From: Rs1 sp038900335
GTDB lineage: Bacteria; Pseudomonadota; Gammaproteobacteria; Pseudomonadales; Balneatricaceae
DNA: 64,000 bases
Assembly: GCA_038900335.1 (NCBI GenBank)
Contig: JBBMRB010000004.1
Coordinates: forward strand, 223,325 to 287,324
Direction of reading: 5' to 3'
The position numbers and the translations under genes were made by a program. The notes under the pieces were generated by a model, which was given only the letters and a program-made list of their open reading frames with translations, was not told where the DNA came from and ran no database searches. Below are positions 1 to 8,803 of this stretch, one piece after another. Numbering within the stretch: the stretch's first letter is position 1; every line of letters starts with the position of its first letter.

Positions 1-888
1 AAAATTTTCCAGTGCTCCCCAGTAGCGACCGTATAGTACCGATTGCTCAGGGTCGGTGTTCTTAAAACACCACGCACAAGCCACGGTGGCGCCTTGGTGT
101 TGGGCAACAAACAGCACGATGTGCTCACTCATTGTGGCGATTAAATGTTGAAAAAATTCGATGTTTAAATAACCTTGTCTTCCTCGTTTTAAATACGTTA
201 ATTGGTAGCAGTGGAAGAAGTCTTGTAGCAATTGATCGCTAATGTTAGCGCCTTCAATGGCTTGTATGCTCACCTCTTGATCTTTAACAATACGTCGCTC
301 TCTTTTGATGCCTTTGCGTTTGCGTGAGGTGAAGCTGGCAAGGTAGTGATCAAAATCTTGATAACCCTTATTGTGCCAGTGATACTGAACTCCTTGTCGG
401 ACTAAAAAATTGTGATGTTGAAAAAGCGCTTTTTCTGCAGGTTGCTGAAACAAGCCGTGCCAGCCAGAAAAACCATAATCGGCACACAATTGTGTTATTT
501 GTGTTGAAATAAAGGGGATGATTTCATCCAGTGCTAATAAACTGGCTACTCGAGGTCCGTAACACGGGCTAAAGGGAATGGCGGTCAATAATTTTGGATA
601 GTATTCTAAACCACTTCTTTTGTAGGCATCAGCCCAGTCCCAATCAAACACAAACTCACCGCTTGAATGGGTTTTTTGAAACATCGGCATAATAGCGATT
701 AGTTTATCGTCCTGATAAACCGTGATGTGAGTCGGCTGCCAGCCCGATTGGGCGTTAGTGCAGCCGCTCTCCTCTAGGGCGCTTAAAAATTCATGGCGCA
801 GAAAGGGGTAGTGGGTTTGGCTCAAGCCATTCCAGTCTTGAGCGCTGATTTGGGTGATGCTGTTAAGTATCTTTGTTGTCAATTTCAT
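1..888 (-). CDS. FemAB-like GNAT-fold acyltransferase (COG3146 type), partial
   Basis: The frame is open without a stop from the ATG at 888-886 to the window edge, about 296 codons, so the C-terminus is missing. The N-terminus reads MKLTTKILNSITQIS, and an internal block reads FVFDWDWADAYKRSGLEYYP followed by a GPRVA segment. Near the edge is GRYWGALENF. This matches the family annotated as peptidoglycan biosynthesis/recognition or GNAT-family N-acyltransferase (PF04339), usually about 380-390 residues. Substrates of this family are largely unknown and a cell-envelope role is only inferred from the FemAB relationship. It is divergent from the HIT gene, with about 165 bases between them. Confidence 0.8.
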   Translation of the reverse strand, partial: MKLTTKILNSITQISAQDWNGLSQTHYPFLRHEFLSALEESGCTNAQSGWQPTHITVYQDDKLIAIMPMFQKTHSSGEFVFDWDWADAYKRSGLEYYPKLLTAIPFSPCYGPRVASLLALDEIIPFISTQITQLCADYGFSGWHGLFQQPAEKALFQHHNFLVRQGVQYHWHNKGYQDFDHYLASFTSRKRKGIKRERRIVKDQEVSIQAIEGANISDQLLQDFFHCYQLTYLKRGRQGYLNIEFFQHLIATMSEHIVLFVAQHQGATVACAWCFKNTDPEQSVLYGRYWGALENF

Positions 889-1055
889 TGTTTGCTATAC
901 ATTACGTTGCAAGTTAGTCTTATAATATTAGCAAGTTGCGCCGCGCGACGCATTGAATATCCATTTTAAATGAGTATGTATGGATTGGTATTGAGTTTTT
1001 GCGATCAAAGGCGGTTTTATGTATCTGAGCAGCGCTCAAAATAGAGGTAATCGTG

Positions 1056-1508
1056 ATGAATAAATTAGAAGTTGGCTTTGAGCTCGATAGGCAATTAGCA
1101 GCAGATAGTATTGTATTAGGTGACTTTCCGCTATGTCAGTTGCTGTTGATCAATGATAGGCAGTATCCATGGTTTGTGTTGGTGCCAAGAAGGGCGGGAA
1201 TATCAGAGCTTTATCATTTGTCAGATTCTGATAGGGTGCAAATGATGGTCGAATCTTGTGATTTAAGTGCTGCTTTAGCGGATGGTTACGCCGCCAGCAA
1301 GATGAATGTGGCTGCCATTGGTAATGTAGTTAATCAATTACATGTTCACCATGTGGTGCGTTTTGAAAGTGATGCGAGCTGGCCTGCACCTATTTGGGGT
1401 AAGTTTCCGGCAAAAGCTTATACATCTGTCGAGATTGAGGCGATTGATAAAAAAGTAAAAAGCTTATTGGAAACAACATTGCTCAGTGCTGGGCACGAAT
1501 CGACTTAG
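1056..1508 (+). CDS. HIT-domain protein
   Basis: This is a single-domain histidine-triad protein of 150 residues, of the nucleotide hydrolase/transferase superfamily. The signature is QLHVHHV near residues 96-102. The first triad position is Gln and the middle (nucleophilic) and third His are kept, as in many bacterial HIT proteins. PWFVLVPRR near residues 38-46 fits the first strand of the fold. A GTG lies at 1053 and an ATG at 1056. The AGAGGT at 1043-1048 is better spaced for the ATG, so that start was chosen. The substrate cannot be told from sequence. It precedes fmdB-like and aspS genes on the same strand. Confidence 0.85.
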   Translation: MNKLEVGFELDRQLAADSIVLGDFPLCQLLLINDRQYPWFVLVPRRAGISELYHLSDSDRVQMMVESCDLSAALADGYAASKMNVAAIGNVVNQLHVHHVVRFESDASWPAPIWGKFPAKAYTSVEIEAIDKKVKSLLETTLLSAGHEST

Positions 1509-1659
1509 GTCATATGTTGTCTAATTTTGGCGCTGTTTAGGTGTTAAATTCTGCGTAATCGCTAGTGAGGATGATATTTTCTAGCTTAAGTACATTTTCA
1601 ATATCACAAAATATAATTATTGGGTATAATCCGCCGCTTTGACTATGATGGATAGAAAA

Positions 1660-1905
1660 ATGCCTATTTTTGATTTCTCCTGCGATCAGTGTGGTCACCA
1701 ATTTGAGAAGCTTGTAAAAAGTAGCGAGTCAGATGCGCCAAATTGTGTGGCATGTGCTAGCGATAACGTGACAAGGCAGATATCGGCGCCCGCTTTTAGA
1801 TTGGCAGGTAGCGGTTGGTATGAGACTGATTTTAAGACAGGTAAAAAGAAAAATTTAGCATCAGCTAGTGATAGTCAATCGGGTTCAACTGACTCGAAGT
1901 CTTAA
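1660..1905 (+). CDS. FmdB-family zinc-ribbon protein
   Basis: This small protein starts MPIFDFSCDQCGHQFEKL and carries a zinc ribbon made of two CxxC knuckles (CDQC near residues 7-10 and CVAC near 29-32). It is followed by a Ser/Thr/Gly-rich tail, which is typical of FmdB-family regulatory proteins. An in-frame TTG lies upstream at 1639, but the family normally begins MPIFxxxC, so the ATG at 1660 was chosen. The FmdB-aspS order is a recurrent gammaproteobacterial arrangement. The actual role of the family in these bacteria is unresolved. Confidence 0.85.
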   Translation: MPIFDFSCDQCGHQFEKLVKSSESDAPNCVACASDNVTRQISAPAFRLAGSGWYETDFKTGKKKNLASASDSQSGSTDSKS

Positions 1906-2022
1906 TAGCTGTTGCGCTATACATTAAGGGCTCTGTAAGCTCTACAACGCGACAGTGTAGCTATTGCATTAGGCAGCAGTTACAACAAATAAATTTTCAG
2001 ATAATTTCAATAGGAATATATT

Positions 2023-3795
2023 ATGCGCAGCCATTATTGCGGCGACTTGCGAAAAGTACAAGCAGGCGAAGAAGTAACTATAGTCGGCTGGGTTCACCGT
2101 CGTAGAGATCACGGTGGGGTCATTTTTTTAGATGTGAGAGATCGCGAAGGTATCGTACAAGTTGTTTTTGATCCAGATAGAGAAGCTAGTTTCGCTACCG
2201 CTGATTCTGTTCGTAATGAATATGTTATTGAGATTAAAGGTTTAGTTAGAGATAGACCAGAAGGTACTGTCAACCCGGATATGGGTACCGGCGAAATAGA
2301 AGTGTTAGGTAAAGAGCTGGTTATACTTAATAAATCAGAAACACCTCCTTTTCAGCTAGATGATCATCAACAAGTGAGTGAAGAGGTTCGTTTAAAGAAC
2401 CGCTTCATGGATTTACGTCGCCCTGAAATGCAGCAGAAGCTGCGCCTGCGTGCCTCAGTGTCTTCTTATATCCGTAATTTCTTAGATGACAACGGTTTTC
2501 TTGATATAGAAACGCCAATATTGACACGTGCTACCCCTGAGGGCGCTCGTGATTATATTGTGCCTTCGCGCACCCATGAAGGTAGTTTTTTTGCATTGCC
2601 ACAATCGCCACAGTTGTTTAAACAATTGTTGATGGTCTCTGGTTTTGATCGTTACTACCAAATCGCTAAATGTTTTCGCGATGAAGATTTAAGAGCTGAC
2701 CGTCAGCCTGAATTTACCCAGATTGATATCGAAATGTCATTCATGGGTCAAGATGAAGTGATGGCTATCACTGAGAAAATGATCACAGGTTTGTTCCAAA
2801 ACAAAATCAATGTTGATCTTGGTCAGTTCCCAAGAATGACATACGCTGATGCTATGTCCAAATATGGATCTGACAAGCCAGATTTGCGTAACCCAATGCA
2901 GTTGGTTGATGTCGGCGATTTAATGGCTGATATTGAGTTTAAGGTATTTGCAGGGCCTGCTAATGATGCGGATTCTCGCGTGGCTGCGCTTAAAGTACCA
3001 GGTGGTGCTACATTGACGCGTAAATTGATTGATGAATACACTAAGTTTGTTGGTATTTACGGTGCGCGCGGTTTAGCGTGGATTAAAGTCAATGAATTAG
3101 CAAAGGGCGCTGAGGGCCTGCAGTCTCCTATCGTTAAGTTCTTAGGTGAAGATGTTGCAATGAAAATCATGCAGCGTTTAGATGCTAAAGATGGCGATTT
3201 AGTGTTCTTTGGTGCAGATAAAACCAACGTTGTAAACGAGGCGCTAGGTGCTTTACGTAACAAGGTAGGTGTTGATTTAGACATGCTAACGTGTGAGTGG
3301 GCGCCGCTTTGGGTTGTCGATTGGCCAATGTTTGAAAAGACATCTGATGGCGGTATCACTGCAATACATCATCCATTTACAGCGCCAAGTTGTACAGTAG
3401 AAGAATTAGAGGCGGATCCGTTAGCCGCACAATCTATTGCTTATGATATGGTGTTAAATGGCTGTGAGCTAGGTGGCGGCTCTATTCGTATTCATCAAGG
3501 TGAGATGCAAAAGGCAGTGTTCCGCTGTCTGGGTATTTCTGATGAAGAGGCACAAGAGAAATTTGGCTTCTTGTTAAATGGCTTAAAATATGGAGCGCCT
3601 CCACACGGTGGTTTGGCTTTCGGTCTCGATCGTCTGATTATGTTGATGGCAGGTACTGACTCTATCCGTGAAGTTATTGCTTTTCCTAAAACTCAGACTG
3701 CTGCTTGTCCATTAACTAATGCGCCAGGTGTGGTTAGTAAAGAGCAATTGAAAGAATTAAACATTAGGCTTAGAGAAAAAATCACTGTCGCTTAA
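2023..3795 (+). CDS. aspS: aspartyl-tRNA synthetase
   Basis: This is a class II aminoacyl-tRNA synthetase that charges tRNA-Asp with aspartate in the cytoplasm. It is 590 residues long, the usual bacterial length. Domains in order are an N-terminal OB-fold anticodon-binding domain (about 1-105, with GWVHRRRDHGGVIFLDVRDR), the catalytic core with motif 2 FRDEDLRADRQPEFTQ (about 217-232), the bacterial GAD insertion, and motif 3 GGLAFGLDRLIMLMAG near 530-545. Nothing is truncated. It follows the FmdB-like gene on the same strand and is followed by a strong terminator. Whether it is discriminating or also charges tRNA-Asn cannot be judged here. Confidence 0.98.
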   Translation: MRSHYCGDLRKVQAGEEVTIVGWVHRRRDHGGVIFLDVRDREGIVQVVFDPDREASFATADSVRNEYVIEIKGLVRDRPEGTVNPDMGTGEIEVLGKELVILNKSETPPFQLDDHQQVSEEVRLKNRFMDLRRPEMQQKLRLRASVSSYIRNFLDDNGFLDIETPILTRATPEGARDYIVPSRTHEGSFFALPQSPQLFKQLLMVSGFDRYYQIAKCFRDEDLRADRQPEFTQIDIEMSFMGQDEVMAITEKMITGLFQNKINVDLGQFPRMTYADAMSKYGSDKPDLRNPMQLVDVGDLMADIEFKVFAGPANDADSRVAALKVPGGATLTRKLIDEYTKFVGIYGARGLAWIKVNELAKGAEGLQSPIVKFLGEDVAMKIMQRLDAKDGDLVFFGADKTNVVNEALGALRNKVGVDLDMLTCEWAPLWVVDWPMFEKTSDGGITAIHHPFTAPSCTVEELEADPLAAQSIAYDMVLNGCELGGGSIRIHQGEMQKAVFRCLGISDEEAQEKFGFLLNGLKYGAPPHGGLAFGLDRLIMLMAGTDSIREVIAFPKTQTAACPLTNAPGVVSKEQLKELNIRLREKITVA

Positions 3796-3840
3796 GTGTT
3801 ATAAATAAGGCGTTATTGGCAGTGCTCAATAACGACAATA

Positions 3841-3876
3841 AAGCCTGATGTTAATTTTAGCATCAGGCTTTTTTTT
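3841..3876 (+). terminator. Rho-independent terminator after aspS
   Basis: A perfect 10-bp stem, AAGCCTGATG at 3841-3850 paired with CATCAGGCTT at 3861-3870, encloses a 10-nt loop. It runs into eight T residues at 3869-3876. Confidence 0.9.
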
Positions 3877-4018
3877 GCGTAAAAAATATAATGGTTTGAT
3901 TTTTTCCTCTTTAGTGCCAAGCTTGATGAGTGTGTCTGATTAGTGAAAATGAATTTGAGTTTTTGACAATGAAATTGGTTTTTTTTGTTTTTTTGTCAGG
4001 TTTATCGTTAAGCAACCT

Positions 4019-4047
4019 ATGATAGAGCAATGAAGCTCATGTATAAT
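4019..4047 (+). promoter_or_regulatory. candidate sigma70 promoter of the nqr operon
   Basis: A perfect TATAAT lies at 4042-4047. Seventeen bases upstream is ATGATA (4019-4024), which matches four of six positions of the -35 consensus. It would leave a leader of about 130 bases before nqrA. The rest of the roughly 300-base gap from 3877 to 4180 is T-rich and I see no other feature in it. Confidence 0.45.
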
Positions 4048-4180
4048 CGACAAGTTTTTTGGTGGGAAATGTTGTTGTAGTATAAAAAATAAACACGCTG
4101 TCATTGTTGTTCTATAACGTTAATGGCAGACAATAACAATAATTATTTCTTAAAATATTAATCGTGATTGGGTGAAGAAT

Positions 4181-5521
4181 ATGATCAAGATCAACAAAGG
4201 TCTAGATCTGCCGATATTAGGCACAGCTGCTCAGAGTATTTCTGAGTCAACTAAAGTGCGATCGGTTGCCGTGAGCGGGCCAGATTATGTTGGTTGTAAA
4301 CCAACGATGGCCGTGAAGGTAGGAGACCGAGTTAAGATCGGTCAATTGATCTTTTCTGACAAGAAAATTGAAGGTGTAAATATTACAGCGCCTGCTGCTG
4401 GTACTGTAATAGAAATTAACCGTGGTGAGCGTCGTATGTTGCTCTCTGTGGTGATTGAAATTGATGATAGTGAAGAGTCTGTTGAGTTTGACAAGTTTTC
4501 TGTTGATCAATTAGATTCATTATCTGGCGAACAAGTGGCTGCACAGTTACAAGAATCAGGTTTATGGAGCGCTTTAAGAACGCGTCCATTCTCTAAAATT
4601 CCTGCAGTGGGTGCGACAGCAGAAGCAATTTTTGTAACCGCTATGGATACCAATCCATTAGCAGTCAATCCTGAGCTTATTATTGCTGAAGATAGTGCTG
4701 ATTTTAGTAATGGATTAACATTACTGACTAAACTGAGCGAAGGTGAAGTGTTTCTCTGTAAAGAAACCGGTGCGAATATCCCTACGGCTAATGGTGTAAC
4801 AGTAAGTGAGTTTGAAGGTGTTCATCCTGCTGGCAATGTCGGTACTCATATACATCACTTGAAACCAGTATCTAGAAACCGCTTTGTTTGGTCTATAGGT
4901 TATCAAGACGTTATTGCTATAGGTAAATTATTTACCCAGGGCAAGTTGTCTGTCGATCGCTATGTGTCAATTGCCGGCCCTGTTGTTAGTACTTCAAAGC
5001 TTGTTAAAACAAGAGTGGGCGCAAAAATTAGTGATTTGATTGCAGATTGTGCGCAAACAGCTGGCAATCGCGTTATTTCTGGTTCTGTATGGAATGGTCG
5101 TACAGCTGCTGGAGCGCTTGATTATATCGGTCGTTACGCAAATCAAATAACCGTGCTTGAACAAGGTGATAAGCGTGAGTTCATGGGATGGGCAGCACCT
5201 GGTGCGAAACAATTCTCAGTACTGAACGTATTTACTTCTGCGCTAAGTCGTAGCAAAAAATTCAAGTTCTCAACGACCACTTATGGCTCTGAACGTGCGA
5301 TGGTACCTGTTGGCCAATTTGAGAGATTGATGCCGCTGGATATTTTGCCGACACAATTACTTCGCGCCATTGTCACTGGTGATATCGTATCAGCAATGGA
5401 GCTTGGCGCTCTTGAACTCGATGAAGAAGATTTAGCTCTATGCACATTTGCCTGCCCTGGTAAATATGAGTACGGCCCGATTCTTCGCGATAATTTAACA
5501 CGTATCGAGAGAGAGGCGTAA
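4181..5521 (+). CDS. nqrA: Na+-translocating NADH:quinone reductase subunit A
   Basis: This is the peripheral cytoplasmic subunit of the six-subunit Na+-NQR, which oxidises NADH, reduces ubiquinone and pumps sodium. It has 446 residues beginning MIKINKGLDLPI, the characteristic family start. An in-frame GTG at 4172 is possible, but the ATG at 4181 preserves the family N-terminus and has GGGTGA upstream. The C-terminal region has the CTFACPGKYEYGPILR segment typical of NqrA. It is first in the nqrABCDEF-apbE-nqrM cluster, with two bases separating it from nqrB. Confidence 0.98.
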   Translation: MIKINKGLDLPILGTAAQSISESTKVRSVAVSGPDYVGCKPTMAVKVGDRVKIGQLIFSDKKIEGVNITAPAAGTVIEINRGERRMLLSVVIEIDDSEESVEFDKFSVDQLDSLSGEQVAAQLQESGLWSALRTRPFSKIPAVGATAEAIFVTAMDTNPLAVNPELIIAEDSADFSNGLTLLTKLSEGEVFLCKETGANIPTANGVTVSEFEGVHPAGNVGTHIHHLKPVSRNRFVWSIGYQDVIAIGKLFTQGKLSVDRYVSIAGPVVSTSKLVKTRVGAKISDLIADCAQTAGNRVISGSVWNGRTAAGALDYIGRYANQITVLEQGDKREFMGWAAPGAKQFSVLNVFTSALSRSKKFKFSTTTYGSERAMVPVGQFERLMPLDILPTQLLRAIVTGDIVSAMELGALELDEEDLALCTFACPGKYEYGPILRDNLTRIEREA

Positions 5522-5523
5522 TC

Positions 5524-6732
5524 ATGAGCTTGAGAAATATTCTTGATAAAATGGAGCCGCATTTTCACAAAGGCGGTAAGTATGAAAATTGGTATGCGCT
5601 ATATGAAGCGGCTGATACCATTTTTTATACACCAGGACATGTGACAAAAACAGCGGCTCACGTACGTGATGCTGCCGATTTGAAACGCATGATGATTCTA
5701 GTGTGGGCATGTACATTCCCTGCTGTATTCTTTGGTTTATACAATATTGGTCTGCAGGCAAACACTGCTATGGCTGGTATGGGCATAACAGAAGTCGATG
5801 GCGTTAGAGGTGCTTTCTTAGGTGCACTAACAGGGTTTGATGCGAATAGCTTGTGGGATAATATCTTACATGGTGCTGCTTACTGGCTGCCTATTTATGC
5901 CGTGACGTTTATTGTCGGTGGTTTCTGGGAAGTATTGTTTGCAATGAAACGCGGTCACGAAGTGAACGAAGGTTTCTTTGTTACCTCTATCTTGTTCTCG
6001 CTGACACTACCGCCAAGTATCCCATTGTGGCAAGTCGCTTTAGGTATTAGCTTTGGTGTGGTTATCGGTAAAGAAGTGTTCGGTGGAACCGGCAAAAACT
6101 TCTTAAACCCAGCGTTAACTGGACGTGCATTCTTGTTCTTTGCCTACCCTGCACAAATGTCAGGTGATGCGATCTGGACTGCAGTAGATGGTTTTACTGG
6201 TGCGACGCCGCTAAGCCTTGCTGCCACTGGCGGTCTTGATGCATTAGTTGAAAACGGTGTGTCTTGGACGCAGGCCTTTATGGGGCAAATACCGGGATCT
6301 ATCGGTGAGGTGTCAACCTTTGCTATCTTAATCGGTGGCGGTGCTCTGGTGTTGATGAGGCTTGCTGCATGGCGAATTGTCGCAGGTGTATTCCTGGGCA
6401 TGATAGCAATGAGTGTGCTATTTAACCTGATAGGCTCTGATAGCAACCCGATGTTTGAATTGCCGTTCTATTGGCATTTCGTATTAGGTGGCTTTGCTTT
6501 TGGTATGTTCTTCATGGCAACCGATCCTATTTCGGCTTCTATGACAAATACCGGTAAGTGGTACTTTGGTGCGTTAATTGGTGTGATGGTTGTATTAATC
6601 CGCGTCGTTAACCCTGCTTTCCCAGAAGGCATGATGTTAGCAATCTTATTTGGTAATTTATTTGCACCATTGATCGATAACTTTGTTGTTCAAGCAAATA
6701 TCAAACGGAGGTTAGTACGCAATGGCCGCTAA
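5524..6732 (+). CDS. nqrB: Na+-NQR subunit B
   Basis: This integral membrane subunit carries a covalently bound FMN and riboflavin and contributes to the Na+ path. It has 402 residues with about ten hydrophobic segments. The flavinylation site is the Thr of DGFTGATPLSL near residues 222-232, the target of ApbE. The N-terminus is soluble and interacts with NqrA in known structures. The 3' end overlaps the start of nqrC by 11 bases, which suggests translational coupling. Confidence 0.98.
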   Translation: MSLRNILDKMEPHFHKGGKYENWYALYEAADTIFYTPGHVTKTAAHVRDAADLKRMMILVWACTFPAVFFGLYNIGLQANTAMAGMGITEVDGVRGAFLGALTGFDANSLWDNILHGAAYWLPIYAVTFIVGGFWEVLFAMKRGHEVNEGFFVTSILFSLTLPPSIPLWQVALGISFGVVIGKEVFGGTGKNFLNPALTGRAFLFFAYPAQMSGDAIWTAVDGFTGATPLSLAATGGLDALVENGVSWTQAFMGQIPGSIGEVSTFAILIGGGALVLMRLAAWRIVAGVFLGMIAMSVLFNLIGSDSNPMFELPFYWHFVLGGFAFGMFFMATDPISASMTNTGKWYFGALIGVMVVLIRVVNPAFPEGMMLAILFGNLFAPLIDNFVVQANIKRRLVRNGR

Positions 6733-7501
6733 TAATGACTCAATCGGCAGAACGATTACTGTTACCGTGCTTTTGTGCGTTGTATGTTCTGTCATAGTAT
6801 CTGCTGCAGCAGTACTGTTAAAACCGCAACAGCTAATTAACAAAGACTTAGACCGTCAAAGTAATATTTTGGCCGCTGCGAAAATAGACTATCAGGGAAA
6901 GGATGTCAGAAAACTTTTTGCTGAGAAAATAGTGACTAAGTACGTGGATCTTAAAACGGGCGAATATGTTGAAAAACCTGTTGGCTATAAAGATGCACAG
7001 CGTGCAGCGAAAGAGCCTGCTCTTTCAACGGCGTTAACTAAAGAGCAAGATATTGCCTCTATTAGACGTACAGCGAATGTGATGCCAGTTTATTTGGTTA
7101 ACGAAGCTGATCAGTTAGATAAGGTTATCCTACCTGTTCACGGTTACGGTCTTTGGTCTACTCTCTATGGCTTCTTAGCATTGGAAAATGATTTGAATAC
7201 AGTGGTTGGTTTTGGTTTTTACTCACATGCTGAAACGCCTGGCTTAGGGGGTGAAGTTGATAACCCTAAGTGGAAAGCGTTGTGGCCTGGTAAGAAAATC
7301 TATGCTGAAGGTTCAATGGAGCCTAAAATTGGCTTAGTTAAAACTGCTGTTGTTGCTGGTGCTGCTGGTTCTGAGTTTAAGATCGATGCCTTATCAGGTG
7401 CGACTTTAACCAGTAACGGTGTAACCAAACTTGTTCAATTTTGGATGGGAGAAAATGGTTTCGCCAATTTCCTGACCAACCTTAAAGCAGGGGAGAGTTA
7501 A
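6722..7501 (+). CDS. nqrC: Na+-NQR subunit C
   Basis: NqrC has one N-terminal membrane segment (about residues 10-33) and a periplasmic FMN-binding domain. The covalent FMN acceptor is the second Thr-type position in ALSGATLTSNG near residues 223-233, the SGAT motif recognised by ApbE. ETPGLGGEVDNPKW is also a family hallmark. The GGAGG at 6707-6711, inside the end of nqrB, is well placed for the ATG at 6722. At 259 residues it is normal length. Confidence 0.98.
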   Translation: MAANNDSIGRTITVTVLLCVVCSVIVSAAAVLLKPQQLINKDLDRQSNILAAAKIDYQGKDVRKLFAEKIVTKYVDLKTGEYVEKPVGYKDAQRAAKEPALSTALTKEQDIASIRRTANVMPVYLVNEADQLDKVILPVHGYGLWSTLYGFLALENDLNTVVGFGFYSHAETPGLGGEVDNPKWKALWPGKKIYAEGSMEPKIGLVKTAVVAGAAGSEFKIDALSGATLTSNGVTKLVQFWMGENGFANFLTNLKAGES

Positions 7502-7503
7502 TA

Positions 7504-8163
7504 ATGTCTGAAGTTAAAGATATGATTGTCAAACCGATTTTTTCAAACAACCCAATTGCTTTGCAAATATTGGGTGTTTGTTCGGCGCTGGCTGTAACAT
7601 CAAACTTAAATACTGCAATGGTTATGACATTGGCGGTAATCGCGGTAACAGCATTTTCAAACATGTTTGTTTCACTAATCCGTAACTACATGCCAAGTTC
7701 GGTGCGTATTATTTGTCAAATGACCATTATCGCTTCATTGGTAATCGTTGTTGATCAAATATTAAAAGCGGTCGCTTACGATACCTCTAAACAATTATCA
7801 GTTTTCGTTGGTTTAATTATCACTAACTGTATTGTTATGGGTCGCGCTGAAGCTTTTGCGATGAAAAACCCACCACTACCTTCATTTATGGACGGCATCG
7901 GTAATGGTTTAGGCTACGGTGCGGTACTGTTGTTCGTTGGTTTTATTCGCGAACTGTTCGGATCAGGTAGCTTGTTTGGCTTTGAAATTCTACCACTAGT
8001 GACTAATGATGGCTGGTACATGAGTAATGGTTTATTACTATTGCCACCAAGTGCTTTCTTCATTATTGGTCTAATGATTTGGTTAATGCGTACCTTTGAT
8101 ACCAGCCAAGTTGAAAAACCGGACTTTGTTATCTGTAAAAACTCTAAAGCGGAGGCAATATAA
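7504..8163 (+). CDS. nqrD: Na+-NQR subunit D
   Basis: This is an integral membrane subunit of 219 residues with six predicted helices. It is related to RnfE and to NqrE by an inverted topology. It keeps the two half-membrane cysteines, Cys26 (LGVCSALAV) and the Cys of TNCIVMGRAEAFA near residue 112. Together with the NqrE cysteines these bind an intramembrane iron-sulphur centre. The stop overlaps the nqrE start codon by one base. Confidence 0.97.
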   Translation: MSEVKDMIVKPIFSNNPIALQILGVCSALAVTSNLNTAMVMTLAVIAVTAFSNMFVSLIRNYMPSSVRIICQMTIIASLVIVVDQILKAVAYDTSKQLSVFVGLIITNCIVMGRAEAFAMKNPPLPSFMDGIGNGLGYGAVLLFVGFIRELFGSGSLFGFEILPLVTNDGWYMSNGLLLLPPSAFFIIGLMIWLMRTFDTSQVEKPDFVICKNSKAEAI

Positions 8164-8771
8164 TGGAAGCTTATATTAGTCTATTTGTTAAAGCTGTTTT
8201 CATTGAAAACATGGCATTAGCGTTTTTCTTAGGTATGTGCACATTCTTAGCCATCTCTAAAAAAGTACAGACAGCGATTGGCCTAGGTATTGCGGTTATT
8301 GTGGTATTGACTATCACAACACCAGTCAATAACTTAATTTATAACTTATTATTGAAGGAAGGTGCATTAACGTGGGCCGGTTATCCTGAAGTTGATTTAA
8401 GTTTCCTAGGTTATATCTCCTATATCGGTGTTATTGCAGCAATGGTACAAATGCTGGAAATGGTGTTAGATAAGTACTTCCCTGCGCTTTATAACGCACT
8501 GGGTGTGTTCTTACCTTTAATCACTGTTAACTGCGCTATCATGGGTGCTGCATTGTTTATGGTTGAACGTGATTACAGCTTCGGTGAGTCTATTGTTTAT
8601 GGCGCTGGTGCTGGTTTAGGTTGGGCTTTGGCGATTGCAACACTAGCGGGTATTCGTGAGAAATTGAAATATTCAGATGTGCCAGCAGGCTTACAGGGGT
8701 TGGGTATTACCTTTATTTCTGTTGGTTTAATGGCGCTTGGGTTTATGTCTTTTTCCGGCGTACAGCTTTAA
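8163..8771 (+). CDS. nqrE: Na+-NQR subunit E
   Basis: This is an integral membrane subunit of 202 residues, the RnfA homologue of the complex. Cys26 (FLGMCTFLA) and the Cys in TVNCAIMGAALFM near residue 120 are the expected iron-centre ligands shared with NqrD. The start overlaps the end of nqrD and it has GCGGAGG-like ribosome-binding sequence just upstream. Confidence 0.97.
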   Translation: MEAYISLFVKAVFIENMALAFFLGMCTFLAISKKVQTAIGLGIAVIVVLTITTPVNNLIYNLLLKEGALTWAGYPEVDLSFLGYISYIGVIAAMVQMLEMVLDKYFPALYNALGVFLPLITVNCAIMGAALFMVERDYSFGESIVYGAGAGLGWALAIATLAGIREKLKYSDVPAGLQGLGITFISVGLMALGFMSFSGVQL

Positions 8772-8803
8772 TACATGATAATAAACAAAGGAATATTTAA
8801 GTT

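Noticed and set aside
5281..5761. Two minus-strand ORFs of 79-95 codons opposite nqrA/nqrB
   Set aside because: They are antisense shadows of strongly conserved genes with no family resemblance. The same holds for the antisense ORFs over aspS, nqrD and uvrB.
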